Assembly: GCA_029554345.1 (NCBI GenBank)
Contig: JAKPJF010000182.1
Coordinates: 1-64,000 of the forward strand
Length of the DNA stretch: 64,000 nt
Direction: 5' to 3'
From: Spirochaetota bacterium
Lineage (GTDB): Bacteria > Spirochaetota > UBA4802 > JAFGJZ01
The stretch's first letter is position 1. Every line of letters begins with the position of its first letter. The translations under genes and the position numbers were made by a program. Shown here piece by piece: positions 26,194-35,148 of the stretch. The notes below the pieces were generated by a model. That model saw nothing but the letters and a program-made list of their open reading frames with translations. It was not told where the DNA came from and searched no databases.

Positions 26194-26631
26194 ATGAAGC
26201 TTTGTAAAGCAATAAAAATTCCGGTTATTGCAGTGTTTTTTCTGTCGGTTTTTTCAACCGGATTTCTTGCGAGAAAAATTATGCCGGAAGGAATTGTTTA
26301 TATACTTCGCAATGGAAGTTCTGAAATTGCTTCTATATCGAATAAGCTTTATTCAAGTGATCCATTGGATAGAGTTGCCGGATATGCTGCATTATCCGAA
26401 ATCGGTGCGGATACAGGTAATTTTTTAGATAAAAGAATTTCCATTGAACATGATGTTTATATGAAACGTATTCTTATCATGTGCAGAATCTCAGCTATGA
26501 GTGATGAGTCAGCATTAAAGTATCTTGACACTTTGGATGCTGATATTGAATTAAAAAATGAAATTGAATCTATAAAAAAGAACATTTCACGCGGAAGAAT
26601 TAATTTCACTGAAATGAAAATAAGGCTGTAA
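26194..26631 (+). CDS. Exported HEAT-like small protein
   Basis: 145 residues: an N-terminal signal or anchor (IPVIAVFFLSVFSTGFLA), then helical segments (SEIASISNKLYSSDPLDRVA, YAALSEIGADTGNFLDKRIS, ALKYLDTLDADIELKNEIES) that resemble HEAT repeats. No family recognised. Stop and the proA start are one base apart, so it belongs to the proA operon. Confidence 0.55.
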   Translation: MKLCKAIKIPVIAVFFLSVFSTGFLARKIMPEGIVYILRNGSSEIASISNKLYSSDPLDRVAGYAALSEIGADTGNFLDKRISIEHDVYMKRILIMCRISAMSDESALKYLDTLDADIELKNEIESIKKNISRGRINFTEMKIRL

Positions 26632-26632
26632 T

Positions 26633-27880
26633 ATGGATAAAACTTCTTATGTATCGGATATCTGCTCAAGGGCAAAAAAATCTTCACGGGAAATATCACT
26701 GTTAGCTGAAAAAAAGAAAAACGAAATGCTAATGTCGCTATCTTCAGCTTTGAGGAAAGAAAAAGATTTCATTATAGAAGAAAATTCTAAGGATTTGATT
26801 TTTGCCAAAGATTCGGGTCTGTCATCGGCAATGATAGACAGACTTTCTCTTGATGAAAAGAGAATTGATTCATTGGCGAAATCAGTAGAATTTATTGCTT
26901 CACTTGCGAATCCTGTCGGATCTGTTGAAAACATGAAAATAATGCCAAGCGGCATACGTGTCGGTCAGATGAGAGTACCTGTTGGAGTAGTGATGGTAAT
27001 ATATGAGGCAAGACCGAATGTTACCGTGGATATAGCTTCTCTTTGTCTGAAAAGCGGAAACGTCGCAATTTTACGCGGAGGCAAAGAGGCAATTAATTCT
27101 AATAAGGTATTGTATTCCATTGCGAAAAAAGTTTTTTCACAATATGTATCGTCTGAACCGTTATTTCTTGTTGATGATCTTGATTACGCAGTTGTAGATA
27201 TTCTTTTGAAGCAGAATATGAATATTGACATTGTTATTCCCCGCGGCGGTGAAAAGCTCATTAAAACTGTTTCAGAAAAATCTTTGATACCGGTTATTAA
27301 ACATGATAAGGGTCTTTGTCATTTGTTTATTGACGAAAGTGCTGAAAAGCAGATGGCGATTGATATAGTCGTAAACGGAAAAGTTCAGCGTCCGGGAGTC
27401 TGCAATGCTGTAGAAACTATATTGGTCCACCGTAATTTTCCTTGCATAGCAGAACTTCTGTCTGCTTTGAAAGATAATAATGTCGAGATACGAGGAGATG
27501 AATATCTCCGTTCAATAGACTCCGGCGTCAAACTTGCTTCTTCGGAAGACTATAACACTGAATATCTTGATTTGATTTGTTCGGCCAAAACAGTTGATTC
27601 CATAGACGAAGCGATTGAACATATTGCTTTGCATTCTTCTAATCATTCGGAAGCGATTGTAACAACAAATTATTTCAACGCGGAAAGATTTATTGCTGAA
27701 GTTGATTCTTCGGCCGTTCTGGTAAACGCATCAACGCGTTTTCACGACGGAGGCGAATTCGGTCTAGGTGCAGAGGTCGGAATATCGACGCAAAAACTTC
27801 ATGCCCGCGGGGCAATGGGAATGCAGGGACTTACGTGTCTCAAATACATTGTTTACGGAACGGGGCAGATTAGATCTTGA
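26633..27880 (+). CDS. proA: Gamma-glutamyl phosphate reductase
   Basis: 415 residues. Family motifs: VMVIYEARPNVTVDIASLCL, LRGGKEAINSN and the catalytic Cys in QRPGVCNAVETILV. It reduces gamma-glutamyl phosphate to glutamate semialdehyde in proline synthesis. proB is not in the window. The stop overlaps the nadD TTG start; proA-nadD-(lytR)-rsfS is a widespread gene order. Confidence 0.95.
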   Translation: MDKTSYVSDICSRAKKSSREISLLAEKKKNEMLMSLSSALRKEKDFIIEENSKDLIFAKDSGLSSAMIDRLSLDEKRIDSLAKSVEFIASLANPVGSVENMKIMPSGIRVGQMRVPVGVVMVIYEARPNVTVDIASLCLKSGNVAILRGGKEAINSNKVLYSIAKKVFSQYVSSEPLFLVDDLDYAVVDILLKQNMNIDIVIPRGGEKLIKTVSEKSLIPVIKHDKGLCHLFIDESAEKQMAIDIVVNGKVQRPGVCNAVETILVHRNFPCIAELLSALKDNNVEIRGDEYLRSIDSGVKLASSEDYNTEYLDLICSAKTVDSIDEAIEHIALHSSNHSEAIVTTNYFNAERFIAEVDSSAVLVNASTRFHDGGEFGLGAEVGISTQKLHARGAMGMQGLTCLKYIVYGTGQIRS

Positions 27881-28446
27881 AAATAGGAATTTTCGGCGGT
27901 TCGTTTGATCCCGTTCACAAAGCTCATGTAAAGGCCGCTCTGGAAGTCAAAGAAGAATTCGGACTTGATAGGATAATTTTTGTTCCGCTGAAAAAACCTG
28001 TCCATAAGTCTGAATGTTCTGCATCACCTGATGACAGGGTTAAAATGCTTTCCCTTGCTATCGGCAGTTATCCTTTTTTTTCTATTAGCCTTGACGAAAT
28101 ACAAAGGGAAACTTCATCATATACAGTTGAAACACTTTCACATTATCATGTTAAATACAGTGATAGTGAATTGTATTTCATAACAGGCAGTGACTCTTTT
28201 AATACATTTGACAGCTGGCGGAATCCTGAACGGATAGTTCAGCTGGCTAATATTATAGTTTTAAACAGACCCGGATTTGAAATAGACGAAAAACTTGTTA
28301 TCAAGTATGGAAAAGTTTATAAGGCAAAAAATAGTTTTATTGAAATCAGTTCTTCGCTGATAAGAAGCGGCGACGGACACAATTATCTAGATGAAAATGT
28401 TTACGAATATATAAAGATGAAGGGGTTGTACAAAATTGGGAGCTAA
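27877..28446 (+). CDS. nadD: Nicotinate-nucleotide adenylyltransferase
   Basis: 189 residues, starting at TTG 27877 overlapping the proA stop. GIFGGSFDPVHKAHVKAA (GGSFDPxHxxH) and ISSSLIR (the SSTxIR-like motif) define the NadD family. It forms deamido-NAD from nicotinate mononucleotide and ATP. Length is typical. Confidence 0.95.
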   Translation: MKIGIFGGSFDPVHKAHVKAALEVKEEFGLDRIIFVPLKKPVHKSECSASPDDRVKMLSLAIGSYPFFSISLDEIQRETSSYTVETLSHYHVKYSDSELYFITGSDSFNTFDSWRNPERIVQLANIIVLNRPGFEIDEKLVIKYGKVYKAKNSFIEISSSLIRSGDGHNYLDENVYEYIKMKGLYKIGS

Positions 28447-29527
28447 AAGAGCAGTAGTATTAATAATTCTTATAGTAGCCGTTATTATTGGTTTTTGCAG
28501 TTACAGAAGAAGTTCACGTAATGCCGTTGATAAAATATTATCTGAAAAGCAACTGGTAAGCATTCTTATATGCGGTGGGAATAAATTTAATGATAATAAA
28601 CACCGTTTTAACTGTGTACTTACAATAAATACTGAAACAAAACGCGCAGGAATTGTTTTTCTTCCTCCGAATTTTGCCATAGATATAGATGATGACGGAA
28701 ACGCCGTCAAGCTTGAAGACGTTGATGTACGTGATTTCTCGGATATGAGCAGGGCTTTTTATAAATCGTTTAAAATTAAACCCCAGTTTTATGCCGTTTT
28801 TTATGCGCCGGATGCGCGTAAAATCACTAACATTGTTGAAGGTATAGACATATTTTTACCGGAAAGTTCTGCCGCAGTTCATTCCTCTGTATATGGAATG
28901 AATTATCTTGATGGTGAGAAAATAATGAATTTCATCAATATGAATGATTCTATTTATTCAAAGTATGACAGGCTTCAGGATATTTTTCTGACTCTTTTTG
29001 AAAAAAGAGAAATGTATATGAAGTTTATGAATAAATATACTGCAAATGAAATCAGAAAATCAATCGTAACAAATCTGCAGAATAATGAAATAATTTCAAT
29101 CGCAGATATTCTTTCTTCGTGCGAAGAGCTGAATTGCATTAATCTTCCGGGAAGAGTTTCTGATGACGGTATGTTTTCTGCAGATGAAATATCCTTTAAG
29201 ATGTATGAAGATACTTTTTTACGCTGGCTTATTGTCAAAGAAAAAAATGCTCCGAATATTCGTGTAAAGATTTTAAACGCAACCGATATCCCGGGACTTG
29301 CCAAAAGGGTTCGGAGTGCTCTGATGCGGGAAGGAATCAGTGTAATTGAATTCGGAACTCATCAGATGAATAATCTGGAAGAATCTGTTATAATTAGCAA
29401 TAAGGGCAACAATAATGATATAAAACTTGTTTCTGAGTTAACCGGAATTAAAAAAGTATATCATTCAGTTGACAGCACTCAGGTATATGATCTTACAATT
29501 TTGGTCGGCAAAGATATGGTGAAATAA
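28436..29527 (+). CDS. LytR-CpsA-Psr family protein with C-terminal LytR_C domain
   Basis: 363 residues from TTG 28436, overlapping nadD by 11 bases. One N-terminal anchor (VVLIILIVAVIIGFCSY), then an LCP domain (LVSILICGG, NCVLTINTETKRAGIVFLPP, YGMNYLDGEKIMNFI) and a C-terminal LytR_C domain (NIRVKILNATDIPGLAKRVR, LYDLTILVG-like end). LCP proteins attach polymers such as glycans to the cell wall in Gram-positives; in diderms the role is less clear. The LCP core here is shorter and less conserved than usual (only part of the D-RD-type motif is visible as SKYDRLQDI). Confidence 0.8.
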   Translation: MGAKRAVVLIILIVAVIIGFCSYRRSSRNAVDKILSEKQLVSILICGGNKFNDNKHRFNCVLTINTETKRAGIVFLPPNFAIDIDDDGNAVKLEDVDVRDFSDMSRAFYKSFKIKPQFYAVFYAPDARKITNIVEGIDIFLPESSAAVHSSVYGMNYLDGEKIMNFINMNDSIYSKYDRLQDIFLTLFEKREMYMKFMNKYTANEIRKSIVTNLQNNEIISIADILSSCEELNCINLPGRVSDDGMFSADEISFKMYEDTFLRWLIVKEKNAPNIRVKILNATDIPGLAKRVRSALMREGISVIEFGTHQMNNLEESVIISNKGNNNDIKLVSELTGIKKVYHSVDSTQVYDLTILVGKDMVK

Positions 29528-29529
29528 TA

Positions 29530-29862
29530 ATGCTTGATACGTTTTCAATTGCAGAAAAGTGCAAATCAGTACTTATAGATAAAAAATCATCTGATGTACT
29601 TCTTCTTGATGTCAGGAAGATTAATTCTTATCTTGATTATCTTGTCATTGCAACGTCAAGTTCAAAGCTTCATTCGAGAGCTCTTGCCCGTGAAATAAGA
29701 TCAACTCTTGCAGAATATGAAACCGTTAAACCTCGTCATTTTGACGATGAATCAGAATGGATTCTTATCGATTTCGGTTTTGTTACAGTCAATATTTTTA
29801 CTTACGAAGCCAGAGAGTTTTATTCACTTGAAAAACTTTGGGGTGATGCCGCAAAATTATGA
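29530..29862 (+). CDS. rsfS: Ribosome silencing factor (Iojap/RsfS)
   Basis: 110 residues. Pattern KKSSDVLLLDVRKINSYLDY, LVIATSSSKLHSRALAREIR, ESEWILIDFGFVTVNIF and FYSLEKLWGDA is the RsfS fold. It binds ribosomal protein uL14 and blocks subunit joining under starvation. Usual position downstream of nadD. Stop overlaps the next start (ATGA). Confidence 0.93.
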   Translation: MLDTFSIAEKCKSVLIDKKSSDVLLLDVRKINSYLDYLVIATSSSKLHSRALAREIRSTLAEYETVKPRHFDDESEWILIDFGFVTVNIFTYEAREFYSLEKLWGDAAKL

Positions 29863-31244
29863 ATATGCGGAGAAAAATTCTTATCGCTGATGATGACCGC
29901 GGTGTAAGAGAAATACTTAAACATGTTCTTTCTGATAATTATTCCGTACATGATGTTTCGTGCGGAGAGGATGCTGTAAAAGAACTAACAACCGGTGCGT
30001 ATGAAATACTATTTCTTGATTTGTCCATGCCGGGCATGGACGGACTGGATGTTCTTAATTCACTTAAGCAGAATAATATTGAAGTCGACGCGGTGATAAT
30101 ATCGGCCTCAAATGATCTAGAAAAAGCCGTTCAGGCAATGAAGTTAGGTGCATATGATTATATTGCAAAGCCGATTGACGTTGAAAAAATAAAACTGATT
30201 GCCAGAAATATTTCTGATAAGCTCAGCCTGAAAAATGAAGTTTTCGAACTCAGAAAAAAAGTAAGTGACGGATTCAGATTTTCATCAGTCATTTCCGTTT
30301 CACCAGCAATGAAGAAATTATTTTCTCTATTAAACAGAGTAATTGATACAGATATCACAATTCTTATTTCCGGCGAAAGCGGAACCGGAAAAGGCTTACT
30401 TGCCGATGCGGTTCATTTTAATAGCAATAGGTCGCTTTTTCCTTTCAGAAGTCTTGACTGCAGCACAATTCCAAAGGATTTAATTGAAAGCGAACTTTTC
30501 GGCCATGAAAAAGGCGCTTTTACAGGGGCTCATTCGCGTAAAATAGGGAAGTTTGAACTTGCAGACAAAGGGACGCTTTTTCTTGACGAAGTCGGCAATT
30601 TATCTTTTGATGTTCAGGCAAAACTTCTAAAAGTGCTTCAGGAAAAACGTTTTGAAAGGCTTGGCGGAAACGAAGTTGTTGAAGTTAATACAAGGATAAT
30701 TTCAGCATCCAATAAAAATTTAAAAACGCTCGTATCAGAAGGTAAATTCCGCGAGGATTTATATTACCGATTAAATGTTTTTCCGGTAGAAATTCCTCCG
30801 CTCAGACAACGCCGCGAGGATATTCCTGTACTGATAAATTATTTTCTAACCAAATTTAATTCAGAATACGGGCGTGATGTTGTTTTCTCAGATAAAGCTG
30901 TAGATTTTTTCTGTAAATATGAATGGCCTGGAAATGTCAGAGAACTAGAGAACGCGATGCGAAGAATTGTTTTAATTTCCGTCGGAAAAGAAATATCAGC
31001 AGAATATATTAAAAGTATTTTTGACCATATTTCACAGGATAATATTGATATTCCGCAAGCAAATATTAAATCAAATTATCAAACTCTTGATGAAGTGGAA
31101 AAAAAGGCAATTCTAGAGTCTTTGAGGTTAAATTCTTTTAATATAAGTAAAACTTCATCAGTATTAGGAATATCAAGAAAAACCCTTCATAATAAGCTTA
31201 GAGCATACGGTATTTCTGTGGAGAAAAAAATTGCAGAAGAATAA
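29859..31244 (+). CDS. Sigma54-dependent response regulator (NtrC type)
   Basis: 461 residues: receiver with Asp54 (LDLSMPGMDG), AAA+ domain with Walker A GESGTGKG (172-179), sigma54-contacting loop GAFTGA (219-224), Walker B TLFLDEVGN and arginine-finger region, and a Fis-type HTH (NISKTSSVLGISRKTLHNKL). It activates sigma54 promoters once phosphorylated. No histidine kinase or rpoN is adjacent, so its partner and targets are unknown. Overlaps rsfS by four bases. Confidence 0.95.
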   Translation: MNMRRKILIADDDRGVREILKHVLSDNYSVHDVSCGEDAVKELTTGAYEILFLDLSMPGMDGLDVLNSLKQNNIEVDAVIISASNDLEKAVQAMKLGAYDYIAKPIDVEKIKLIARNISDKLSLKNEVFELRKKVSDGFRFSSVISVSPAMKKLFSLLNRVIDTDITILISGESGTGKGLLADAVHFNSNRSLFPFRSLDCSTIPKDLIESELFGHEKGAFTGAHSRKIGKFELADKGTLFLDEVGNLSFDVQAKLLKVLQEKRFERLGGNEVVEVNTRIISASNKNLKTLVSEGKFREDLYYRLNVFPVEIPPLRQRREDIPVLINYFLTKFNSEYGRDVVFSDKAVDFFCKYEWPGNVRELENAMRRIVLISVGKEISAEYIKSIFDHISQDNIDIPQANIKSNYQTLDEVEKKAILESLRLNSFNISKTSSVLGISRKTLHNKLRAYGISVEKKIAEE

Positions 31245-31385
31245 TTATTTCCTGAGAAGTTCCTTTATCTCATTTATTCCATTAATTATAACTTTATATT
31301 CTTTTGAAGATTCATCAAAATAATTTAAATGCTTATAGAAATATTTAAGTTGTTCATCGATTAATAGTTTTTGTTTTGAGCTCAT
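31245..31385 (-). CDS. 46-residue small helical protein
   Basis: Minus-strand frame from ATG (31385) to TAA (31245), with CGGAG 6-10 bases upstream of the start. It begins MSSKQKLLIDEQLKYFYKHL and ends INGINEIKELLRK: two amphipathic helices, charged, no membrane segment. Stop abuts the stop of the sigma54 regulator. Not recognised as any family; it could be an antitoxin-like or regulator-binding micro-protein, but nothing shows this. Confidence 0.5.
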   Translation of the reverse strand: MSSKQKLLIDEQLKYFYKHLNYFDESSKEYKVIINGINEIKELLRK

Positions 31386-31499
31386 GATTTCTCCGTCAGA
31401 TTAGCTGCTACGATTATTTATCGGCAATATGCTTGATAATATAATCAGGTTTTTACTGTTTAATAATTTTTACTTGACGAAAAATAATATACTATACAT

Positions 31500-32654
31500 A
31501 TGTGCTGTATGGGGCTTAATGTTTTACATGCGGATATTGACTCTTTTTTTGCATCAGTTGAGCAAGTAGAAAATCCTTCATATCGCAATCGACCTGTTAT
31601 TGTCGGAGCTGACCCTATGGGTGGGGCGGGACGCGGTGTTGTAAGTACCGCTTCATATGAAGCGCGCAAATTCGGAATAAGATCTGCTATGCCTATATCA
31701 AAAGCATATTATATCTGCCCTAACGGAATATTTGTCAGACCAAATATGAATCTGTATTCAGCATATTCTGAGCGCGTGATGAATATTTTTAGAAAATATT
31801 CCCCGTCAATTGAACAGATAAGTGTAGACGAGGCTTTTATTGACGTATCGGGAGTTTCAAAGTTGTTCGGCAATGCTGTTTCAATTGCTCAAAAAATACG
31901 AGATGATGTAAAAAATGAAACCTCGCTAACAGTTTCAATCGGCATCGCGTCAAACAAGGCATGTGCGAAAATTGCCTCAGATATAAATAAGCCGGACGGA
32001 CTTACGGTATGTCCTTTGGGTATGGAAAGAGATTTTATATCAGATCTTGATATTACAAGACTTTGGGGTGTAGGCAAGAAGTGTGCTGATAAACTTAGAA
32101 ATATAGGGATTAATAAAATAGGTGAAATAGCAAACAGAAGATGTGAAGAGTTTGTATCGATATTCGGCAGTAACGGTTATCGCATCTGGATGCTTTCTAA
32201 TGGAATAGACGGAGAATCCGTTTCTGAATGTGATGAAATTAAATCAATAAGCAAAGAACACACTTTCCAGGCAGATACTGATTCAACTGAATTATTAACA
32301 TCGACAATTAGAAGTATGGCTGATTATGTAACAAGGGATGCCAGAAAAAATTTATTAAAATATAAAACAGTTTCAATAAAATTGCGTTTCTCTGATTTTA
32401 CGACCATTACCAGATCAGAAACTTTTAGCGATTATTTTGATGATTATGCGACCGCTAAGAGCAGTGCGGAAAAACTTCTACGGGCAAATATTTCATCCAG
32501 AAAAATAAGACTTATAGGATTATCAATATCAAATTTTTCAGAAGATATTCAGAATACACTTTTTGAAAATACGGAAAATATATTAAAAACCGATATGTTG
32601 ATTGATAAGCTCAAAATAAAATATGGGGAAAAAATAGGAAGATGCGGAGTTTGA
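31500..32654 (+). CDS. dinB: DNA polymerase IV (Y family)
   Basis: 384 residues if started at ATG 31500; ATG 31509 gives the more usual N-terminus (GLNVLHADIDSFFASVEQ). Catalytic motifs: DIDSFFASVE and YSPSIEQISVDEAFIDVSG; the little-finger domain follows (LWGVGKKCADKLRNIG helix-hairpin-helix). Error-prone translesion polymerase. No clear Shine-Dalgarno is visible; the AT-rich block 31470-31500 (TTTACTTGACGAAAAATAAT) may hold its promoter. The C-terminus shows no obvious clamp-binding motif. Confidence 0.93.
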   Translation: MCCMGLNVLHADIDSFFASVEQVENPSYRNRPVIVGADPMGGAGRGVVSTASYEARKFGIRSAMPISKAYYICPNGIFVRPNMNLYSAYSERVMNIFRKYSPSIEQISVDEAFIDVSGVSKLFGNAVSIAQKIRDDVKNETSLTVSIGIASNKACAKIASDINKPDGLTVCPLGMERDFISDLDITRLWGVGKKCADKLRNIGINKIGEIANRRCEEFVSIFGSNGYRIWMLSNGIDGESVSECDEIKSISKEHTFQADTDSTELLTSTIRSMADYVTRDARKNLLKYKTVSIKLRFSDFTTITRSETFSDYFDDYATAKSSAEKLLRANISSRKIRLIGLSISNFSEDIQNTLFENTENILKTDMLIDKLKIKYGEKIGRCGV

Positions 32655-32664
32655 AAATTTTCCG

Positions 32665-32693
32665 TTGACTATATATACAAAAAATATTATTCT
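32665..32693 (+). promoter_or_regulatory. Sigma70-type promoter for ferredoxin
   Basis: TTGACT (32665-32670), 17-base spacer, TATTCT (32688-32693), 36 bases before the ferredoxin start. A short inverted repeat TTGCGC/GCGCAA follows in the leader. Confidence 0.6.
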
Positions 32694-32728
32694 TTTATTG
32701 CGCTTTTTTCTGCGCAAACGGAGGCTTT

Positions 32729-32902
32729 ATGGCATATTTCATCACGGAACAATGTGTTAATTGCGGAGTCTGTGAACCTGAGTGTCCTGTTAATGCTATT
32801 AGGGAAAATGCAGACAAGAGGATTATTGATTCTGATAAGTGTACTGAATGCGGAATATGCGCGTCAGTATGTCCTGTTCAGGCGATTGAACCTCCAAAAT
32901 AA
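32729..32902 (+). CDS. 2[4Fe-4S] ferredoxin
   Basis: 57 residues, ATG 32729 to TAA 32902, with GGAGG 5-9 bases upstream. Two CxxCxxCxxxCP motifs: CVNCGVCEPECPVNAI and CTECGICASVCPVQAI. Small clostridial-type electron carrier; its presence suggests low-potential, anaerobe-style electron transfer (radical SAM enzymes here could be clients). It is flanked by its own promoter and that of rpsU. Confidence 0.93.
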   Translation: MAYFITEQCVNCGVCEPECPVNAIRENADKRIIDSDKCTECGICASVCPVQAIEPPK

Positions 32903-32905
32903 AGT

Positions 32906-32933
32906 TTGACAATAGAATATACGATTTTAGGTT
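32906..32933 (+). promoter_or_regulatory. Sigma70-type promoter for rpsU
   Basis: Consensus TTGACA (32906-32911), 16-base spacer, TAGGTT (32928-32933), 22 bases before the rpsU start. The -35 is perfect, the -10 weak. Confidence 0.55.
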
Positions 32934-32955
32934 TAACCAAAAGGATGTGATAAAA

Positions 32956-33231
32956 ATGCCAAGTCCGTTATTAGTTAACGTGATCGAAGGCGATCTCGAA
33001 AAAGCGTTCAAAAATCTAAAGAAAAAAATGGCTCTCGAAGGTATCTTCAAAGAACTCAAAAGAAGAAGATATTACGAGAAACCGTCTGAAGAGAAAAAAC
33101 GCAAAAGAGAAGAAGCTGAGAGAAGAAGACTTAAAAAAATGCGCCGCATGGCGGTGCAGGGAAAAGTCAAGAAATTCTCAGGGCCTGCGGGTAAATCTTT
33201 CGGCAGAGGTTCTGCCGACAAAGGGGAATAG
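32956..33231 (+). CDS. rpsU: Ribosomal protein bS21
   Basis: 91 residues from ATG 32956 (AAGGA about 10 bases upstream; GTG 32947 is less likely). Core VIEGDLEKAFKNLKKKMALE and KELKRRRYYEKPSEEKKRKR is bS21. It is longer than the usual 58-71 residues by a basic, Gly/Ser-rich tail (MAVQGKVKKFSGPAGKSFGR). It stands apart from dnaG-rpoD, 3.3 kb upstream of them and with its own promoter and terminator, rather than leading a single macromolecular-synthesis operon. Confidence 0.93.
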   Translation: MPSPLLVNVIEGDLEKAFKNLKKKMALEGIFKELKRRRYYEKPSEEKKRKREEAERRRLKKMRRMAVQGKVKKFSGPAGKSFGRGSADKGE

Positions 33232-33240
33232 TCCCGACTG

Positions 33241-33267
33241 GAGTCATACCGAGAGGTATGACTCTTT
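33241..33267 (+). terminator. Rho-independent terminator after rpsU
   Basis: GAGTCATACC (33241-33250), loop GAGA, GGTATGACTC (33255-33264), then TTT. A 10-bp perfect stem with a GNRA-type tetraloop. Confidence 0.85.
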
Positions 33268-33290
33268 AATAAATACCACAGGCAGAAATT

Positions 33291-34580
33291 ATGCAGAATC
33301 TTTTTCATGACAGCAGGCTAATACCGCTTGCAGAAAGAATCCGGCCAAAAACAATTTCAGAATATTTCGGACAGGAAGAGCTAACCGGCGAAGGTCGTGT
33401 TGTGCGGATGATGATAGAGAAAAATCTTCCGTTTTCAATGATCTTATGGGGTGAACCTGGCTGCGGCAAAACGACACTTGCAGGTATTATCGCAGAGAGT
33501 CTGGATATCGAATTTCATTTTTTAAGCGCTATAAGCTGCGGAGTATCAGAAGTAAGAAACGTCATCCAGCTTGGGAAAAAAAATAAAGCTGCAGGATCTA
33601 AGACTTTACTGTTTCTTGATGAAATTCACCGCTTTAATAAATCACAGCAGGATTCAGTTCTTTCTGCCGTAGAAAACGGCGATATTATACTTATCGGCGC
33701 AACAACGGAAAATCCTTCATTCAGTGTTATTTCTCCTCTTTTGTCAAGAACCCGTGTAATTAAGCTTAAAAAACACAGTAGAGATTCACTCAAAAAAATT
33801 CTAAATAAAGCAATAACTGAAGATGAAATAATATCAAAGATTAAAATAGAATTCAACGGAGCTGAAGATGAATTGATTGATTCATCAAACGGCGACGCAA
33901 GACGAATGCTTAATATTCTTGAAACAGCGGCGTTGACCTCAAAGGATTCTATTATAACATCAGAAATTCTTAAAGAAGCTGTGAAGGAAGTTTATTCCAT
34001 TTATGACAAAAAAGGAGATAATCACTATGATTCCATATCGGCTTTTATTAAATCAATGAGAGGTTCGGATCCCGATGCAGCCGTGTTGTATTTGGCAAAA
34101 ATGATATCGGCAGGCGAGGATCCTATGTTCATTGCACGTCGAATGGTAATTTTTGCATCTGAAGATATCGGAAATGCCAGCCCCACAGCGCTTTCAATAG
34201 CTCTTTCCGCATTAAATGCTGTTGAAAAGATAGGCATGCCGGAAAGCCGTATAATTCTTTCTCAGTGTGCATGCTTTCTTGCTTCGTCCCCGAAAAGTAA
34301 TGCTTCTTATGCTGCAATAAACAAGGCGCTTGAAATCGTCGAATCAAATAATGTTGAAATACCGTATCACCTAAGAAATGCACCGACTTCATTGATGCGT
34401 GAAATGGGTAATTCTATAGGTTATAAATACCCGCATGACTATCCGGGTTCTTTTGTTAAAGAAAAATACTTGCCCGATAGTGTGTCTGATTTAGTTTTGT
34501 ATAATCCGACTGAAAACGGTTCGGAAAAAAATATAAAAGAACGGCTCAGAGTTTTGTGGCCGGAAAGGTTTGAGAGGTAA
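33291..34580 (+). CDS. rarA: Replication-associated recombination AAA ATPase RarA
   Basis: 429 residues. Walker A GEPGCGKTT (54-62), Walker B LLFLDEIHRFNKSQQD, sensor 1 IGATTENPSF, and the C-terminal tetramerisation region (FIARRMVIFASEDIGNASPT, ALNAVEKIGMPESRIILSQC). RarA (MgsA) acts at stalled forks with SSB. No strong ribosome binding site is visible upstream of 33291. Confidence 0.95.
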   Translation: MQNLFHDSRLIPLAERIRPKTISEYFGQEELTGEGRVVRMMIEKNLPFSMILWGEPGCGKTTLAGIIAESLDIEFHFLSAISCGVSEVRNVIQLGKKNKAAGSKTLLFLDEIHRFNKSQQDSVLSAVENGDIILIGATTENPSFSVISPLLSRTRVIKLKKHSRDSLKKILNKAITEDEIISKIKIEFNGAEDELIDSSNGDARRMLNILETAALTSKDSIITSEILKEAVKEVYSIYDKKGDNHYDSISAFIKSMRGSDPDAAVLYLAKMISAGEDPMFIARRMVIFASEDIGNASPTALSIALSALNAVEKIGMPESRIILSQCACFLASSPKSNASYAAINKALEIVESNNVEIPYHLRNAPTSLMREMGNSIGYKYPHDYPGSFVKEKYLPDSVSDLVLYNPTENGSEKNIKERLRVLWPERFER

Positions 34581-34581
34581 T

Positions 34582-35130
34582 ATGTCTGTTTCAGAACAGT
34601 TGTTTGAAATTATTAAGGAAAAAAGTTTTAAGTATTCCGAAACCGCTGAATTTAAGCTTGCTTCAGGACAAATGAGCAATTACTACTTTGATTGCAAAAT
34701 GACTCTCCTCGATCCGGCAGGACTCCGTTTGATCGGAAAAGCCGTTTATGAAAAGATTAAAAATATTGATGCAGACGGTATCGGAGGCTTGACTCTTGGT
34801 GCTGATCCTATTGCAATTTCTACATCTTTGGCTGCGCTTGAGGATGGAAGAATACTTTATCCTCTTATTGTGCGCAAAGAGCCAAAGGGACATGGAACGC
34901 AAAAATATATAGAAGGGCATGTTTCTAAAGTAAAAAATGCTATTGTACTTGATGATGTAATTACGACAGGTGCTTCAACAATTAAGGCAATTGAGCGAAT
35001 GAGAGCAGAAGGAATAGATATAAAAATTGCTTGCGTTATTATTGATAGAGAGGAAAATGATGGTAAAAGTAATATAGTAAACATGGGTGTGGATGTAATT
35101 CCGCTTTTTAAAAAAACGGATTTTAAATAA
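34582..35130 (+). CDS. pyrE: Orotate phosphoribosyltransferase
   Basis: 182 residues from ATG 34582 (GAGAGG upstream; an in-frame TTG 34570 overlaps rarA). Motifs: LASGQMSNYYFDCKM, GLTLGADPIA, and the PRPP-binding loop IVLDDVITTGASTIKAI. It makes OMP from orotate and PRPP. One base separates it from rarA, so they are co-transcribed. Confidence 0.95.
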   Translation: MSVSEQLFEIIKEKSFKYSETAEFKLASGQMSNYYFDCKMTLLDPAGLRLIGKAVYEKIKNIDADGIGGLTLGADPIAISTSLAALEDGRILYPLIVRKEPKGHGTQKYIEGHVSKVKNAIVLDDVITTGASTIKAIERMRAEGIDIKIACVIIDREENDGKSNIVNMGVDVIPLFKKTDFK

Positions 35131-35148
35131 AAAAAGGAGAAACAACGG